DNA of 60,000 nt from Owenia fusiformis (Eukaryota > Annelida > Polychaeta > Sabellida > Oweniidae): positions 15,983,513 to 16,043,512 of the forward strand of contig CAIIXF020000004.1 of NCBI GenBank assembly GCA_903813345.2. Direction: 5' to 3'. The notes beneath the pieces are model-generated. The model saw only the letters and a list, made by a program, of their open reading frames with translations, was not told where the DNA came from and did no database searches. How positions within the stretch are numbered: position 1 is the stretch's first letter; every line of letters begins with the position of its first letter. This document shows positions 43,701-55,700 of the stretch, one piece after another. Both the position numbers and the translations under genes were made by a program.

Positions 43701-46700
43701 CAAACTTGGTACCCCTTGCCCGTAGCCAGCTTTTACCAGGGGGGGAGCTTTTTTCCAGGGGGGGGAGCTTTTTCACAATTTAGGCTAAAAATCATGCAAA
43801 AAATTCTCAGAATGGTGAAAAACTGCATGATTTTGAAAGAATTTCTGGCCAGGGGGGGAGCTTCCGCTCCCCCATCTCCCCCTCTGGCTGCGGGCCTGGT
43901 ACCCGGTACCCGGTCAAAAAAACGGGTACCCAAAAAACGAAAAATACGAATATATAACATAATTAGATTATGAGAAAACGTGTAAGATTTGTTTTGAATT
44001 CACAAAAATGTATGTATCCTTCAAAATTGAGCTAGAAGCTTCAAATAAAAAGCATATTTAAGGCTCTTTTCTTCCTCTATCGTCATGGCCATATTTTCAT
44101 TGGTTAAGGGGGGGGGGGTGCGATCGCACCATCTCCTGGCTACGCCTATGACATTGTAAGACATAACAATTTACAATTCAGTGGACATTTTGTCGAATTA
44201 AATTATGATTAATAATCAAAATCATGTAAATTAACACACGTCACCTCCCTGCTAAAGCAACGATAGCTATTTACAGATTTAAATCATAATCAAAACAATT
44301 CACGTACCAACAAACGAACTATTGAAAATAGAGTAAGATTGATTTGTCTTGTTTTTCAAATCGTCTTACAATGTCATTGGCGTAGCCAGGAGGGGGTGCG
44401 ATCGCACCCCCCCCCCTTCATAACCAATGGAAATATGACCATGATGATAGAGGACGAAAAGAGCCTTAAAATGCTTTTTCTTTGAAGCTTCTAGCTCAAT
44501 TTTGAAGGAAGTTACATGCATTTTTGTAAATTCAAAACAAATCTTACACGTTTTCTAATGATCTAATTATGTTGTATATTCGTATATTTCGTTTTTTGGG
44601 TACCCGTTTTTTTCGACCGGGTACCAAGTTTGAACCCAGCATGGAGGATTTACTACCCGGTACCCATTTTTTTCTACAAACCCTATCTAGAAAAGTAACC
44701 CCATTCCCTATAATTTGATGTAGATTAATCGAACCCCTATATCATGGGCTTTCAATATACCAATACGCGATAACGTTTAATTTAGTTCAGTTTAGCTACC
44801 TCCCGTTTGAAGAGCTCTCATATATGGTACAACTTCGTCTACATCCGGGTTCTTTCCCATTGGATTACACAGGGATGCTATTTTCAAAGCCGCACTGCGA
44901 CTATATTAAACATTTATGTAGCGTTTCATTTGCACAAACGATAGGTATGTATGTAATTAAGATATATGACAACGTTTTTTGAACCATAATCCCCAAATCC
45001 GAAGAAATCTGTAGTTGAAAATGCCGTCCAATTCCAATGACGTCACTTATACAGGCCTGTCAACTTGGGAACCCCTAACATGAGTGACTTGGAAATGTTG
45101 AACACCTCCCCTCAAAATGTGGACACCTTGGTCCAAATCTGAACAACTTGATCCAAATTTTGAACACCTTGGTTTAAATTTTATTACATCTTGCCAAATT
45201 TTGAACACCTCAAATTTTTCGCGCTCGCTACGTCCGCGTTTCGTACATCCATCAACGGGGGGGGGGGGGGGGGGGGGGGGGGGGTAGGTACGAAAAATTT
45301 CGAACGGAATGCGTGACATACACGTAATTCGCGTGAAAAGTCCGAACGAAATGAGTACATTTTTTCCCGGCTTTCGTATTTTTGCTGTGTAGACGATCTT
45401 TTTTAGAAATTTTTCTACAGAAAAATTTTTGCTTGACAATTACCAGGTAAAATGCGTATTTGCGTGACATTTTCTGTCACGCAAAAATTACTGGCGTGAC
45501 TTCAAATTCTTCAGGTAGGTACGAAAAATTTCGAACGGAATGCGTGACATACACGTAATTCGCGTGAAAAGTCCGAACGAAATGAGTACATTTTTTCCCG
45601 GCTTTCGTATTTTTGCTGTGTAGACGATCTTTTTTAGAAATTTTTCTACAGAAAAATTTTTGCTTGACAATTACCAGGTAAAATGCGTATTTGCGTGACA
45701 TTTTCTGTCACGCAAAAATAACTGGCGTGACTTCAAATTCTTCAGCAAATGCGTGACAAATACGCAAATTGCGGGACAGTTGACAGGCCTGCTTATATCC
45801 CAGAAATTGCTCAGACATCACCGAAGATCGAAAAAAATATAAATAATGTTACTTTGAATCTCCGATTATCTTTCTGATTATTGAATAGATTGGATCATAT
45901 AACTATGCTTGAGGCGCTGATGGAAGATCAGAAGCTGAGAAACGTTCAGAGTAATCGACTCGTTCGGCGGGCCAATGAAAATTTGTCCCTTCCAAAGCGA
46001 TGCATCATGGGAGATATTTATGTAAATTACCACCTGGACTCTTATCGCGAATAGGAGTATTGAAAGAAAATGCCTACAGTATATGAATAGGTACATTTTA
46101 ATATATAACATTATGGGGGTAAGCGTTTCATAATTGTTCACGACGCCAGAAATGCAAAGTATTGTTCCGAATTTTTGAATTTCGTGTTAGATTACGGTAC
46201 TCACACCTGAAGCATGGTTTTTGCTTTTGAAAAATTACAATAAAGTTTAATAATATTCCTATATGTATTTTGTGAAATTGTGTTGACGTTTATTTAAGTT
46301 ACAATACAACGGTGCATTGTATTTGATTAATCAGTATTTGGAAGTTTGATTTAAGTACTTTTACACGCTTTTACATAAGTCCCAATCACGCAAATCCTTG
46401 AATGTCCCGGGACATCCCGCAAATTTGAAGAAAAAAAGTTGGCCTATTAGCGCAATCACGCAAATCCCTTAAATGTCCCGCGAAATCCCGCGAATTTAGT
46501 AGATGTCCCGCAAAATCCCGCGAATTTTGGGCACTGGGTCTAAAAACTCTGTCCTGCGAGAAAATCTTTAGGGGTTGACAGTACTGTGGGTGGGTGTTCC
46601 AAAATCTTGTCTTCAGGTTTCCAGCCAAACCATTTGAGGAATTCATCTGAAATTTTCATATGCCATGATATTTCAGTCCCACTTTAGGCCACCCAACAAT

Positions 46701-49700
46701 ATTTAGGTCCAATTAGTATGCCTTGTACATTCATGCCTGTATATAGGAATAGCTGTACAAAAAGAAAATGAAACAGTATGTTACATGCACTGAACAAAAC
46801 AAAGATATATGAATATTGCACATGTTGATGTTAACACCTGGCTTTTCACATCTAAATTGTATGATGTATTTTGTTATTTAACCTCTATTACTTAGAGCAA
46901 CAGGAAAACTAGTCACAACATTTTTCTCTAGCGTTGTCATTGTAAATATAATTCATGTTTTAAATGTTTGTAATTATCTATGCTAACAACAAATGTGTCA
47001 AAATATGATAAATATCCTGGTATCCAAGAGGTTTAAAACACTGCAGATAGAAAATTAAATAACATTTATCACCATAACATAAAATAGGATGAATCTCCAT
47101 GAGCTTCCAGGTACAGATCAATGTACCATCTTGGTATTGTATTGTGTAATAATAAGAGTCTGATAAGCAAAAATACAATGTTATTAGCCTATCATGTAAA
47201 TTAAAGTCTGATGTTATCCCCATTTAAGGCCATAACATTTAATAGGATGTATGTCTATGTGATTTCAGGTGAGGATTAATGTACCATCCTGGTGTGATAG
47301 GATACTTTGGAAGAGTCACCCAGAGACATACATACTAAGTACATCTTATGGTATGCTGTTTATTAAAATAACATGATTACAGTCAAACCTGTATAATAAG
47401 AATGCGGAAAATACATACTCAGTACATCTTATGGTATGCTGTTAATTAAAATAACATGATTACAGTCAAACCTGTATAATAAGAATGCGGAAAATACATA
47501 CTCAGTACATCTTATGGTATGCTGTTTATTTAAAATAACATGATTACAGTCAAACCTGTATAATAAGAATGCGGAAAATACATATTCAGTACCTCTTTTG
47601 GTATGCTGTTTATTTAAAATAACATGATTACAGTCAAACCTGTATAATAAGAATGCGGAAAATACATATTCAGTACATCTTATGGTATGCTGTTTATTTA
47701 AAATAACATGATTACAGTCAAACCTGTATAATAAGAATGCGGAAAATACATATTCAGTACATCTTATGGTATGCTGTTTATTTTAAATAACATGGTTACA
47801 GTCAAACCTGAATAATAAGAATGCGGAAAATACATACTCAGTACATCTTATGGTATGCTGTTAATTAAAATAACATGATTACAGTCAAACCTGTATAATA
47901 AGAATGCGGAAAATACATATTCAGTACCTCTTTTGGTATGCTGTTTATTTAAAATAACATGATTACAGTCAAACCTGTATAATAAGAATGCGGAAAATAC
48001 ATATTCAGTACCTCTTTTGGTATGCTGTTTATTTAAAATAACATGATTACAGTCAAACCTGTATAATAAGAATGCGGAAAATACATACTCAGTTCATCTT
48101 TTGGTATGCTGTTTATTTAAAATACATTAACATGATTACATTCAAACCTGTATAATAAGAATGCGGAAAATACATATTCAGTACATCTTATGGTATGCTG
48201 TTTATTTAAAATACATTAACATGATTACATTCAAACCTGTATAATAAGAATGCGGAAAATACATACTCAGTTCATCTTTTGGTATGCTGTTTATTTAAAA
48301 TACATTAACATGATTACATTCAAACCTGTATAATAAGAATGCGGAAAATACATACTCAGTACATCTTATGGTATGCTGTTTATTTAAAATACATTAACAT
48401 GATTACATTCAAACCTGTATAATAAGAATGCGGAAAATACATACTCAGTTCATCTTATGGTATGCTGTTTATTTAAAATACATTAACATGATTACATTCA
48501 AACCTGTATAATAAGAATGCGGAAAATACATATTCAGTACCTCTTTTGGTATGCTGTTTATTTAAAATACATTAACATGATTACATTCAAACCTGTATAA
48601 TAAGAATGCGGAAAATACATACTCAGTACATCTTATGGTATGCTGTTTATTTAAAATAACATGATTACAGTCAAACCTGTATAATAAGAATGCGGAAAGT
48701 GATCAGATTGGCATATGTTCACATTTTGATGTGTTTAACGTGAAAGTATATGAAGCATAAAAAATGTGACCATAAAGCAAACATATTAACTGAGATGTTC
48801 AGATTAGTCAGCATTTCGTAATTTCAAATTGTCCTTCCTTATCGTTTGAAATTTTTATTGATTCTGCAAATGCATACTTTAAAATTCAGCATATTAATTA
48901 AGATGTTAAGAAGTGGGATTGAAATGCTTTTGATTATCAAAAAAGTTTAGCCTCGTTCCATTTCGTTAAATCTTCTCTTTCAGGATGTGCCGAAGACATT
49001 AGTACCAGTGACCATAAACCAGTTTTTGCCAGTTTTGACATCGGGCTGGCCCCGGTGTGTGCCTCATCTCAAACAGAGGCTGGCGATAAGAGTGTCCAGA
49101 TATACTTTGAAAACGTAGAAACAGAGGTAAAATATGATGTGTTACTAAGTTAACCTGTGACGTCCTCAAATGTAGAGCTCATGTTATCATTCACAATTCT
49201 TATTTTATATAAGGTGAATCATAGAGGGGATTGGCTTTACTCACTTATTAGTTTGATGTTTAATGAGAACTTCATACTTTTGAACTGATAACAATTAGTA
49301 AGGGGTGTGTAACTAATTGAATTGTAGTTAAATTTAAAGGCTCCACAAAAACAATATTTTAATTCATTTTTCATGAAAACAGTTTTGCTCTGAGGTATCA
49401 TGAAAAGGTTTTACAGGAATATTTGATTTTGACTTACACTTTGTGTATCTTCCAGATAAAAACCAGTTGTAAACAGACATTTGTGTTGGAATTCCACTCT
49501 GATTGTTTGGAAGGTAAGTTGACCACAAGGCAACCAGATCTATTGTATATGTCTTCTATTGTATTGCATTGTATTGTATCTATTGTATGGTATGTCTTCA
49601 TGCTCAACTCATAAATTGTACACCTTTATGGTTTTTCAAATTTTGATAATGCACTGATATGCCCCCTATGGGTATCTAGTGTGTAAATGTAATACTTGAT

Positions 49701-52700
49701 CATAATTATATTACATGAATACCATGAGCATTTGAGAATCCACATTTAGCTGAACATACTACAGAGCTTGCTTATATTGAACTATTTTCAAAAGTTTTAA
49801 GGAGACAAAATGTCAAGAAATATATATGATTTACATGCCTGTTATAGCTTGTTATGTCCAAAAAGCATCATGAAAATGCTGTTTTCATTATTTGCTATTT
49901 CAATTAGATATCATTGTTGTTATTCCATGTATTAGTTGTCATGGGATAAAAACCATATCTTAATACTAGGAGTATAAGATATTCATGTTTAATTTTACAT
50001 TCAAGCCCCAGTATCGAGCAAGCCAAACCTGTCTTATGGCAGTAAACCAGGCTATTGTTGTCCAAAATGGCTCAGCCCTTCACAGATATTACCAACTGTA
50101 AGTATAACTTGTATTAATGATGTATCTATTGATGCACATGTATGTACATTTTGTATCCATTGGGAAAATATCAAATATGTTAAAGCATGATGGTATGGTA
50201 CCATATTTGATGGTTAACAGTTTTTTTATACTTGACTCAAAACTAGTCTGATGAGTAGCAATGGACATTTGGAAATGTTTGACAAGCTTTTGCGGATTTC
50301 ATGATATCCATTCATAAATAAATCACTCATAAATCATAAGATATCCTCTATATCTCATTTGCAAAATACATGCTTAAATGTACTGCATTAATCATAAATT
50401 TGTTTCAACTTAATTTGAGTTTTTACTTATGAACATTTTTCCATATTTTAAATGGCAATTGGTGGTAGAGTTTCCATGGGATAATTTTCCAGCCACATCA
50501 GCATTAATTGTAGATCTTGATGGTTTATGTAGATTATATACAGACTATTCTAAAATATTTTGTCAGATGCAATTCTCAAAGTACATGTATATGCTGCCTT
50601 AAACTCATGTAACAGAACATGACATTTCTATTATTTGCCTTTCAGTTGCACCCAATAATTACAGACTGACTATCTGGCAAACCATTATATTACAGTGGCT
50701 GTATAACAGAACATGACATTTCTATTATTTGCCTTTCAGTTGCACCCAATAATAACAGACTGACTATCTGGCAAACCATTATATTACAGTGGCTGTATAA
50801 CAGAACATGACATTTCTATTTGTGCCTTTCAGTTACACCCAATTATAACTGACTGTGACTACCTGGCAGATCACTATTACAGTGGCTGTATAACAGAAAA
50901 TGACATTTCTATAACTTTGTTTCAGTTGCACCCAATAATAACTGACTGTGACTACCTGGCAGACCACTATTACAGTTAATCAACTTCATACATATGAATA
51001 TGATTGATGAGGATAAAGTTGAAATTTCAGGGTAGTATAACAGAACATGACATTTCTATAACTTTGTTTCAGTTGCACCCAATAATAACTGACTGTGACT
51101 ACCTGGCAGATCAGTATATTACAGTGGCTGTATAACAGAACATGACATTTCTATTACTTTGTTTCAGTTGCACCCAATAATAACTGACTGTGACTACCTA
51201 GCAGATCAGTATATTACAGTGGCTGTATAACAGAACATGACATTTCTATTACTTTGTTTCAGTTGCACACAATAATAACTGACTGTGACTACCTAGCAGA
51301 TCAGTATATTACAGTGGCTGTATAACAGAACATGACATTTCTATTACTTTGTTTCAGTTACACCCAATAATAACTGACTGTGACTACCTAGCAGATCAGT
51401 ATATTACAGTGGCTGTATAACAGAACATGACATTTCTATTACTTTGTTTCAGTTACACCCAATAATAACTGACTGTGACTACCTGGCAGACCAGTATATT
51501 ACAGTGGCTGTATGCTGTGCAGATGGAGATGAATATTATGGTAAGAAATACAGGTGTTGAAGCAATTGAAAAATGGTGCTTTCGCCTATAATTCAGGGGT
51601 GTCCCCAGGATTTTTCCAAGGGGGCATCTACATTTAAACAAAAGAGACAGTCTCCATTATCATAGTTTGCACTTGAAGTCTTCTTTCCTTTGAAGCGTCT
51701 CCTTAGTGCCATGAATGAAATCCCCCTTTGGACATCAATGTAATTGAGGGAGGACCTAAGTTGGAATAATTTGAATTTAGAATGATATTATTTATACAAC
51801 ATTATATTTGCAGACATGGTTGATTGTAGAGAATTTATTATTACCTTTCAATTCATATGGTTTTAAAAGAGGGAGTACACCTCGGGTTGACCAATAAAAA
51901 CAGAACACTTTTAAAGTGTGCGCCTGACCCGGCTACGTATAGCACAGAGTTTATACTGGCGGATTAGACTAGTTCATTTTTTATATGTGTGTGAAAGCTT
52001 TCTCTTATTTGCGTTTTTTCGTTTAGTACGGTTTTGTTATAATTGCCGAGGTCATATAACCGGGATGAAACAATGATTATCGTTGACTGCCCACACACAA
52101 AACATACGTTGAGTGAACAGTGTTATTACAAACAACAGGCTTTAGAATACAAAGCCCAGTAGTGTGATAATAAGCTGTACACTACCACTGCTGCATGTAC
52201 ATATTAGTAGGGCTCCCAAAGAGTGGATAGGGAGGTTGTGTTTGTCACTTTTAAATTTTACATTTCAAAATTGTCATTTTACATGTCATAATTTGTTGGT
52301 TTCATTCGTTTAGCCAATCAAAACATTGTAAAACAATAAATTGTCTGTTACGTACAATCAATTTTGTTCAGTTTTGATAAGTTGTCAGAATAAAGTTACG
52401 TTCATCTGAATCCATGTATCAAAACAAAAATCTTATTTTCACTTCAAAATACTTCAGTGAGATGAATGCTCGGAATTGTCACATGCAATAACTTATTGTC
52501 GTATTCGTTATTTTATCTTCTCGATAGTAGCATTTAGTCGCACATTTGATGCCAAGTCACCTTGTCGCGTACCTCTTGGGGAGCCCCACATTTATGTGTG
52601 TACTCATGGAAGTAAATTCCCCGGTGTAGCCGAGAGCCACAAACTTTTCAACAGCTTCGAAATGGCCAATTTCTCTCATATATACTCTAAATATTTTATT

Positions 52701-55700
52701 ATTTAGCACCTACAAAGTATTGCTAATAACCATATGTAATTTCAATAAGGAAACTTATCTGGCTACATGTAAATTCAATATCAACACTAGCTGTTCTTTC
52801 AACACGCCCTGGCTTACCTTGTGGTGACAAACCCTGGATTTTCGCTATTTATAGTTTATCAACACCTGGACGCATGCACATTTTATAGTTTATCGGGCAC
52901 TTTAAGACAGACTTCGGATTTGGTGTACCTCTAATTTACTACATTAGAGATATATTTATAAGTACTAAAATGTTGTTTTACTTGTAGGGGAAAGTGTTTT
53001 ATCCCTGAGGTCAAAGTTCAGTATTACTCCCCAGAGGTTTGAAGCATGTTTGATGCACCAAGGGGAGGAGACGGGGAGAATCAAGTAAGTCATTTTCAAA
53101 ATGATTGATGAACTAAGGGGAATTGTACATGTACATGGAGTCTCACGTAAGTCATTTTCAAAATGTTTGATACACCAAGGGGGAGATGTGAAGAATTCAG
53201 TAATTTTTAAAGAAAATATTGCTCTGAATTGTAAAGGGGCGTTTCTGATGGTAGTTTAGGGAATACTTATTCTCAGTTCAAAATGGCCAATAAAAGGGTG
53301 ACTAAATTATTTTTCAGAAATCAAACCATTAAAGGACAACTGAAATAGCTTTTCTCAACTTGCAGCTACAAAAATGCGGTTTTCTCCATTGTAAGCCCAA
53401 CGTAGAGTTCTTGCGATGGCCATTATAAAATAAATGTTAGATAACTGCTAACGGTCATAGATAACGAAATAAAAACTAACTGATCAATCAAATTGGCCCC
53501 CACGTGATTAGTAACGTCATACAAAATATAGCTTTGGTTTATTGGTGTCTTAGTAATCACAACGTCACGGCAACCATAGGATTGTTGTGTAAACAAATAA
53601 CAAAACATTTTGGCATTATGACGCCATTATCTAATGGACCAAAACGGGCCACGTGGGGACCAGTGAGAGATCACGTGGGGGCCAATAACGTCACAACCAA
53701 TTCGAATATTGCTTATTAAGCAGCTATAACGATCGTTAGAGTGAAATAATTTTCACACTACTGATTAGAAAACATGTCCAAATAGCAATACATCTATCAA
53801 AAAATTATAGTGATTCCTCTAGGTTAAAAATACCATTTCATATCTGCTTTAAGTTGGAATAGAAGGCGTCAGTTGAATATAACTTGAATTCCAAGGTGTC
53901 ACAAAGCAAAATTATTTTTACATCCCCTTTCCAAATGTGATCATTCATAATTTTACTACAGTGTGACTGTCTACACGAGATATAGCATTATTTTTATCCA
54001 TCGCATATTCCCTGTAATCATGACAGTATTTATATAATTTTAGAGGCTACATGCATGTGAAGTCAGATTCTATGAGGACCTCTAACCCAGGAAGGAGAAG
54101 TTATGGTGAGTCATTTATATTGTTATTCTTGTTCACTTGATTAATTCATACCGTCTTCACTTGATTAATTCACATTTCCTCTCTCAGATATAAATAAACA
54201 ACTATTTTTTATTTTGATTTATTTTTACAGCTAACAAATGACTGTTTTCTTTGTTCATTTCTAATTCTACTCATGCACATAGGCCCGGGAACATGTATAA
54301 ACATGTATAAAAATCATGTTGAGTACTGTACAAGTTCTGTTCTGTATGGCGTTCCATACAGAACTCACACCGATTTTTTATTATACATGTTCCCGGGCCT
54401 ATGAGTTTGGAATTAAAAACATGATGATTATTAATACACACTACTATACCTTGCATTTGGTGTTCATGAGCAACCCATTTGGCTTATTAGTAATGATTAT
54501 GTATTTGTTTTTATTTGTCTGTTCCTTATGAATGGTTTATCGGTTGAAAATTAGATGCTAGTAAGGCACTTTCAAAAATATATTAAACAATTCAATTAGA
54601 CAAACAAAGTATCTTATGCATTTCTAGGTGTTAGGTATAGTAGTGTGTAATAGCATGACTGTTACTCAAAACTTGATCTTTAAATAATCTGATTATATTA
54701 TTTTTCAGAGCTTATATACATGGACTTCCAAATCAAGAGTGACCCAGAAGTCATTGCTCCTCTTCCAACACTACATGAGGGAAATACCCACAAGTCTCTC
54801 AGTAAATCCATTTCCCATGAGTCCTCACTGGGCCGGAGACCTCCTGTGCCAAGGCCAGGATCAATGACTTCAAATGAGTATGTTAATGTTATATTCCTAA
54901 CAGATAAAGACAGTTGGTCCTTCACCTTTTTCTGTGTTCTGCAAGCAATCGTCTGTTTAATGATAGTTTTAACCAAGAGAGGTCCAATGGTTTCATGAAG
55001 AGATGAAACACAGAAGAACATATTTAAAAACAGATCTGAAGCTTTATCTTCAGATTATTTTTGTATTTTAGTTGGCTGACTAATTTTAATTAGAGAAATC
55101 TCATTATACTTCTTCACCAGCCACTAAAAAGTACTCTAGAACTCCATAGCTTTGTAAGAGTATTTTTATGTGATTCTTTTTCCCTTTTCAGGTTGTATTC
55201 AACTCCCGACGATTCTCCTCCATCAAACATATCAAGACAGAAGAATGACCTTGACATTCAGTCTACACCACCAGTTCCAGATCACGCAAAACCAGCCCCA
55301 CCACCACGCAAACCACGCCTTGGACAATCAAGTCTCAACCAATCAAGTGTCTTTCCTGTGTCTTCACCTAGTGCTTCGCCAAAGTCATCCCCGAGCGGAC
55401 CATTACCAAAAGTTCCACCCAGCGGGAAAAAAATCGTCACAAGCCAAAGTTGTGATTCAATTACAGTAGTTAAAACTCCCGCTAATTCAACAATTTCTGA
55501 TTCAGTTTTGTACCAAGATGTTCCCTCTGGGGTGCCTCTGTATAATGATGCAGCAGAAGTTATCCCAGAGAGTGCAGTTTATTCAGAGGTTGCTGTGGAA
55601 ACCAGACCCCAACCCTCAAACCCCTTGCCACCAACTCAAAGAAAGCCAACACAGGTATTAGTATTTTTCAATTCTCAATATCTCGTACACTGTGTTTTTA

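Larger units (their letters stand above)
45052..45791. mobile_element. Inner sibling element, 6-bp TSD CTTATA
   Basis: Flanked by CTTATA (45046-45051, 45792-45797). Ends CAGGCCTGTCAACT and, inverted, AGTTGACAGGCCTG, related to the outer element's CTGTCAA ends. Contains a 28-nt G run and a 231-bp tandem duplication. ORFs here with runs of prolines are antisense readings of the G run. Confidence 0.72.
43237..46586. mobile_element. Outer DNA transposon of a nest, 6-bp TSD TGGGTG
   Basis: Flanked by TGGGTG at 43231-43236 and 46587-46592. Ends CAGAGCTGTCAA and (reverse complement) CAGTACTGTCAA. Subterminal regions carry many TCCCGCGAATT / TCCCGCAAAT motifs on both sides. No transposase recognised. 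Two further elements have inserted inside it. Superfamily not assigned. Confidence 0.65.
21936..47268. other. 25.3-kb intron 16 hosting antisense genes
   Basis: Contains five minus-strand lectin-like gene copies, the LINE, and the nested transposon block at 43.2-46.6 kb. Stretches 21.94-22.95, 29.85-31.70, 33.55-34.38, 36.15-37.46 and 38.41-41.35 kb show no gene that I can support. Confidence 0.7.

Noticed and set aside
45047-45701. Proline-run ORFs on the minus strand
   Set aside because: Antisense of the G28 tract and of the 231-bp duplication within a transposon.
47327-48698. CRISPR-like array or coding repeat
   Set aside because: Units repeat an exon end and donor, have no unique spacers, and all frames contain stops.
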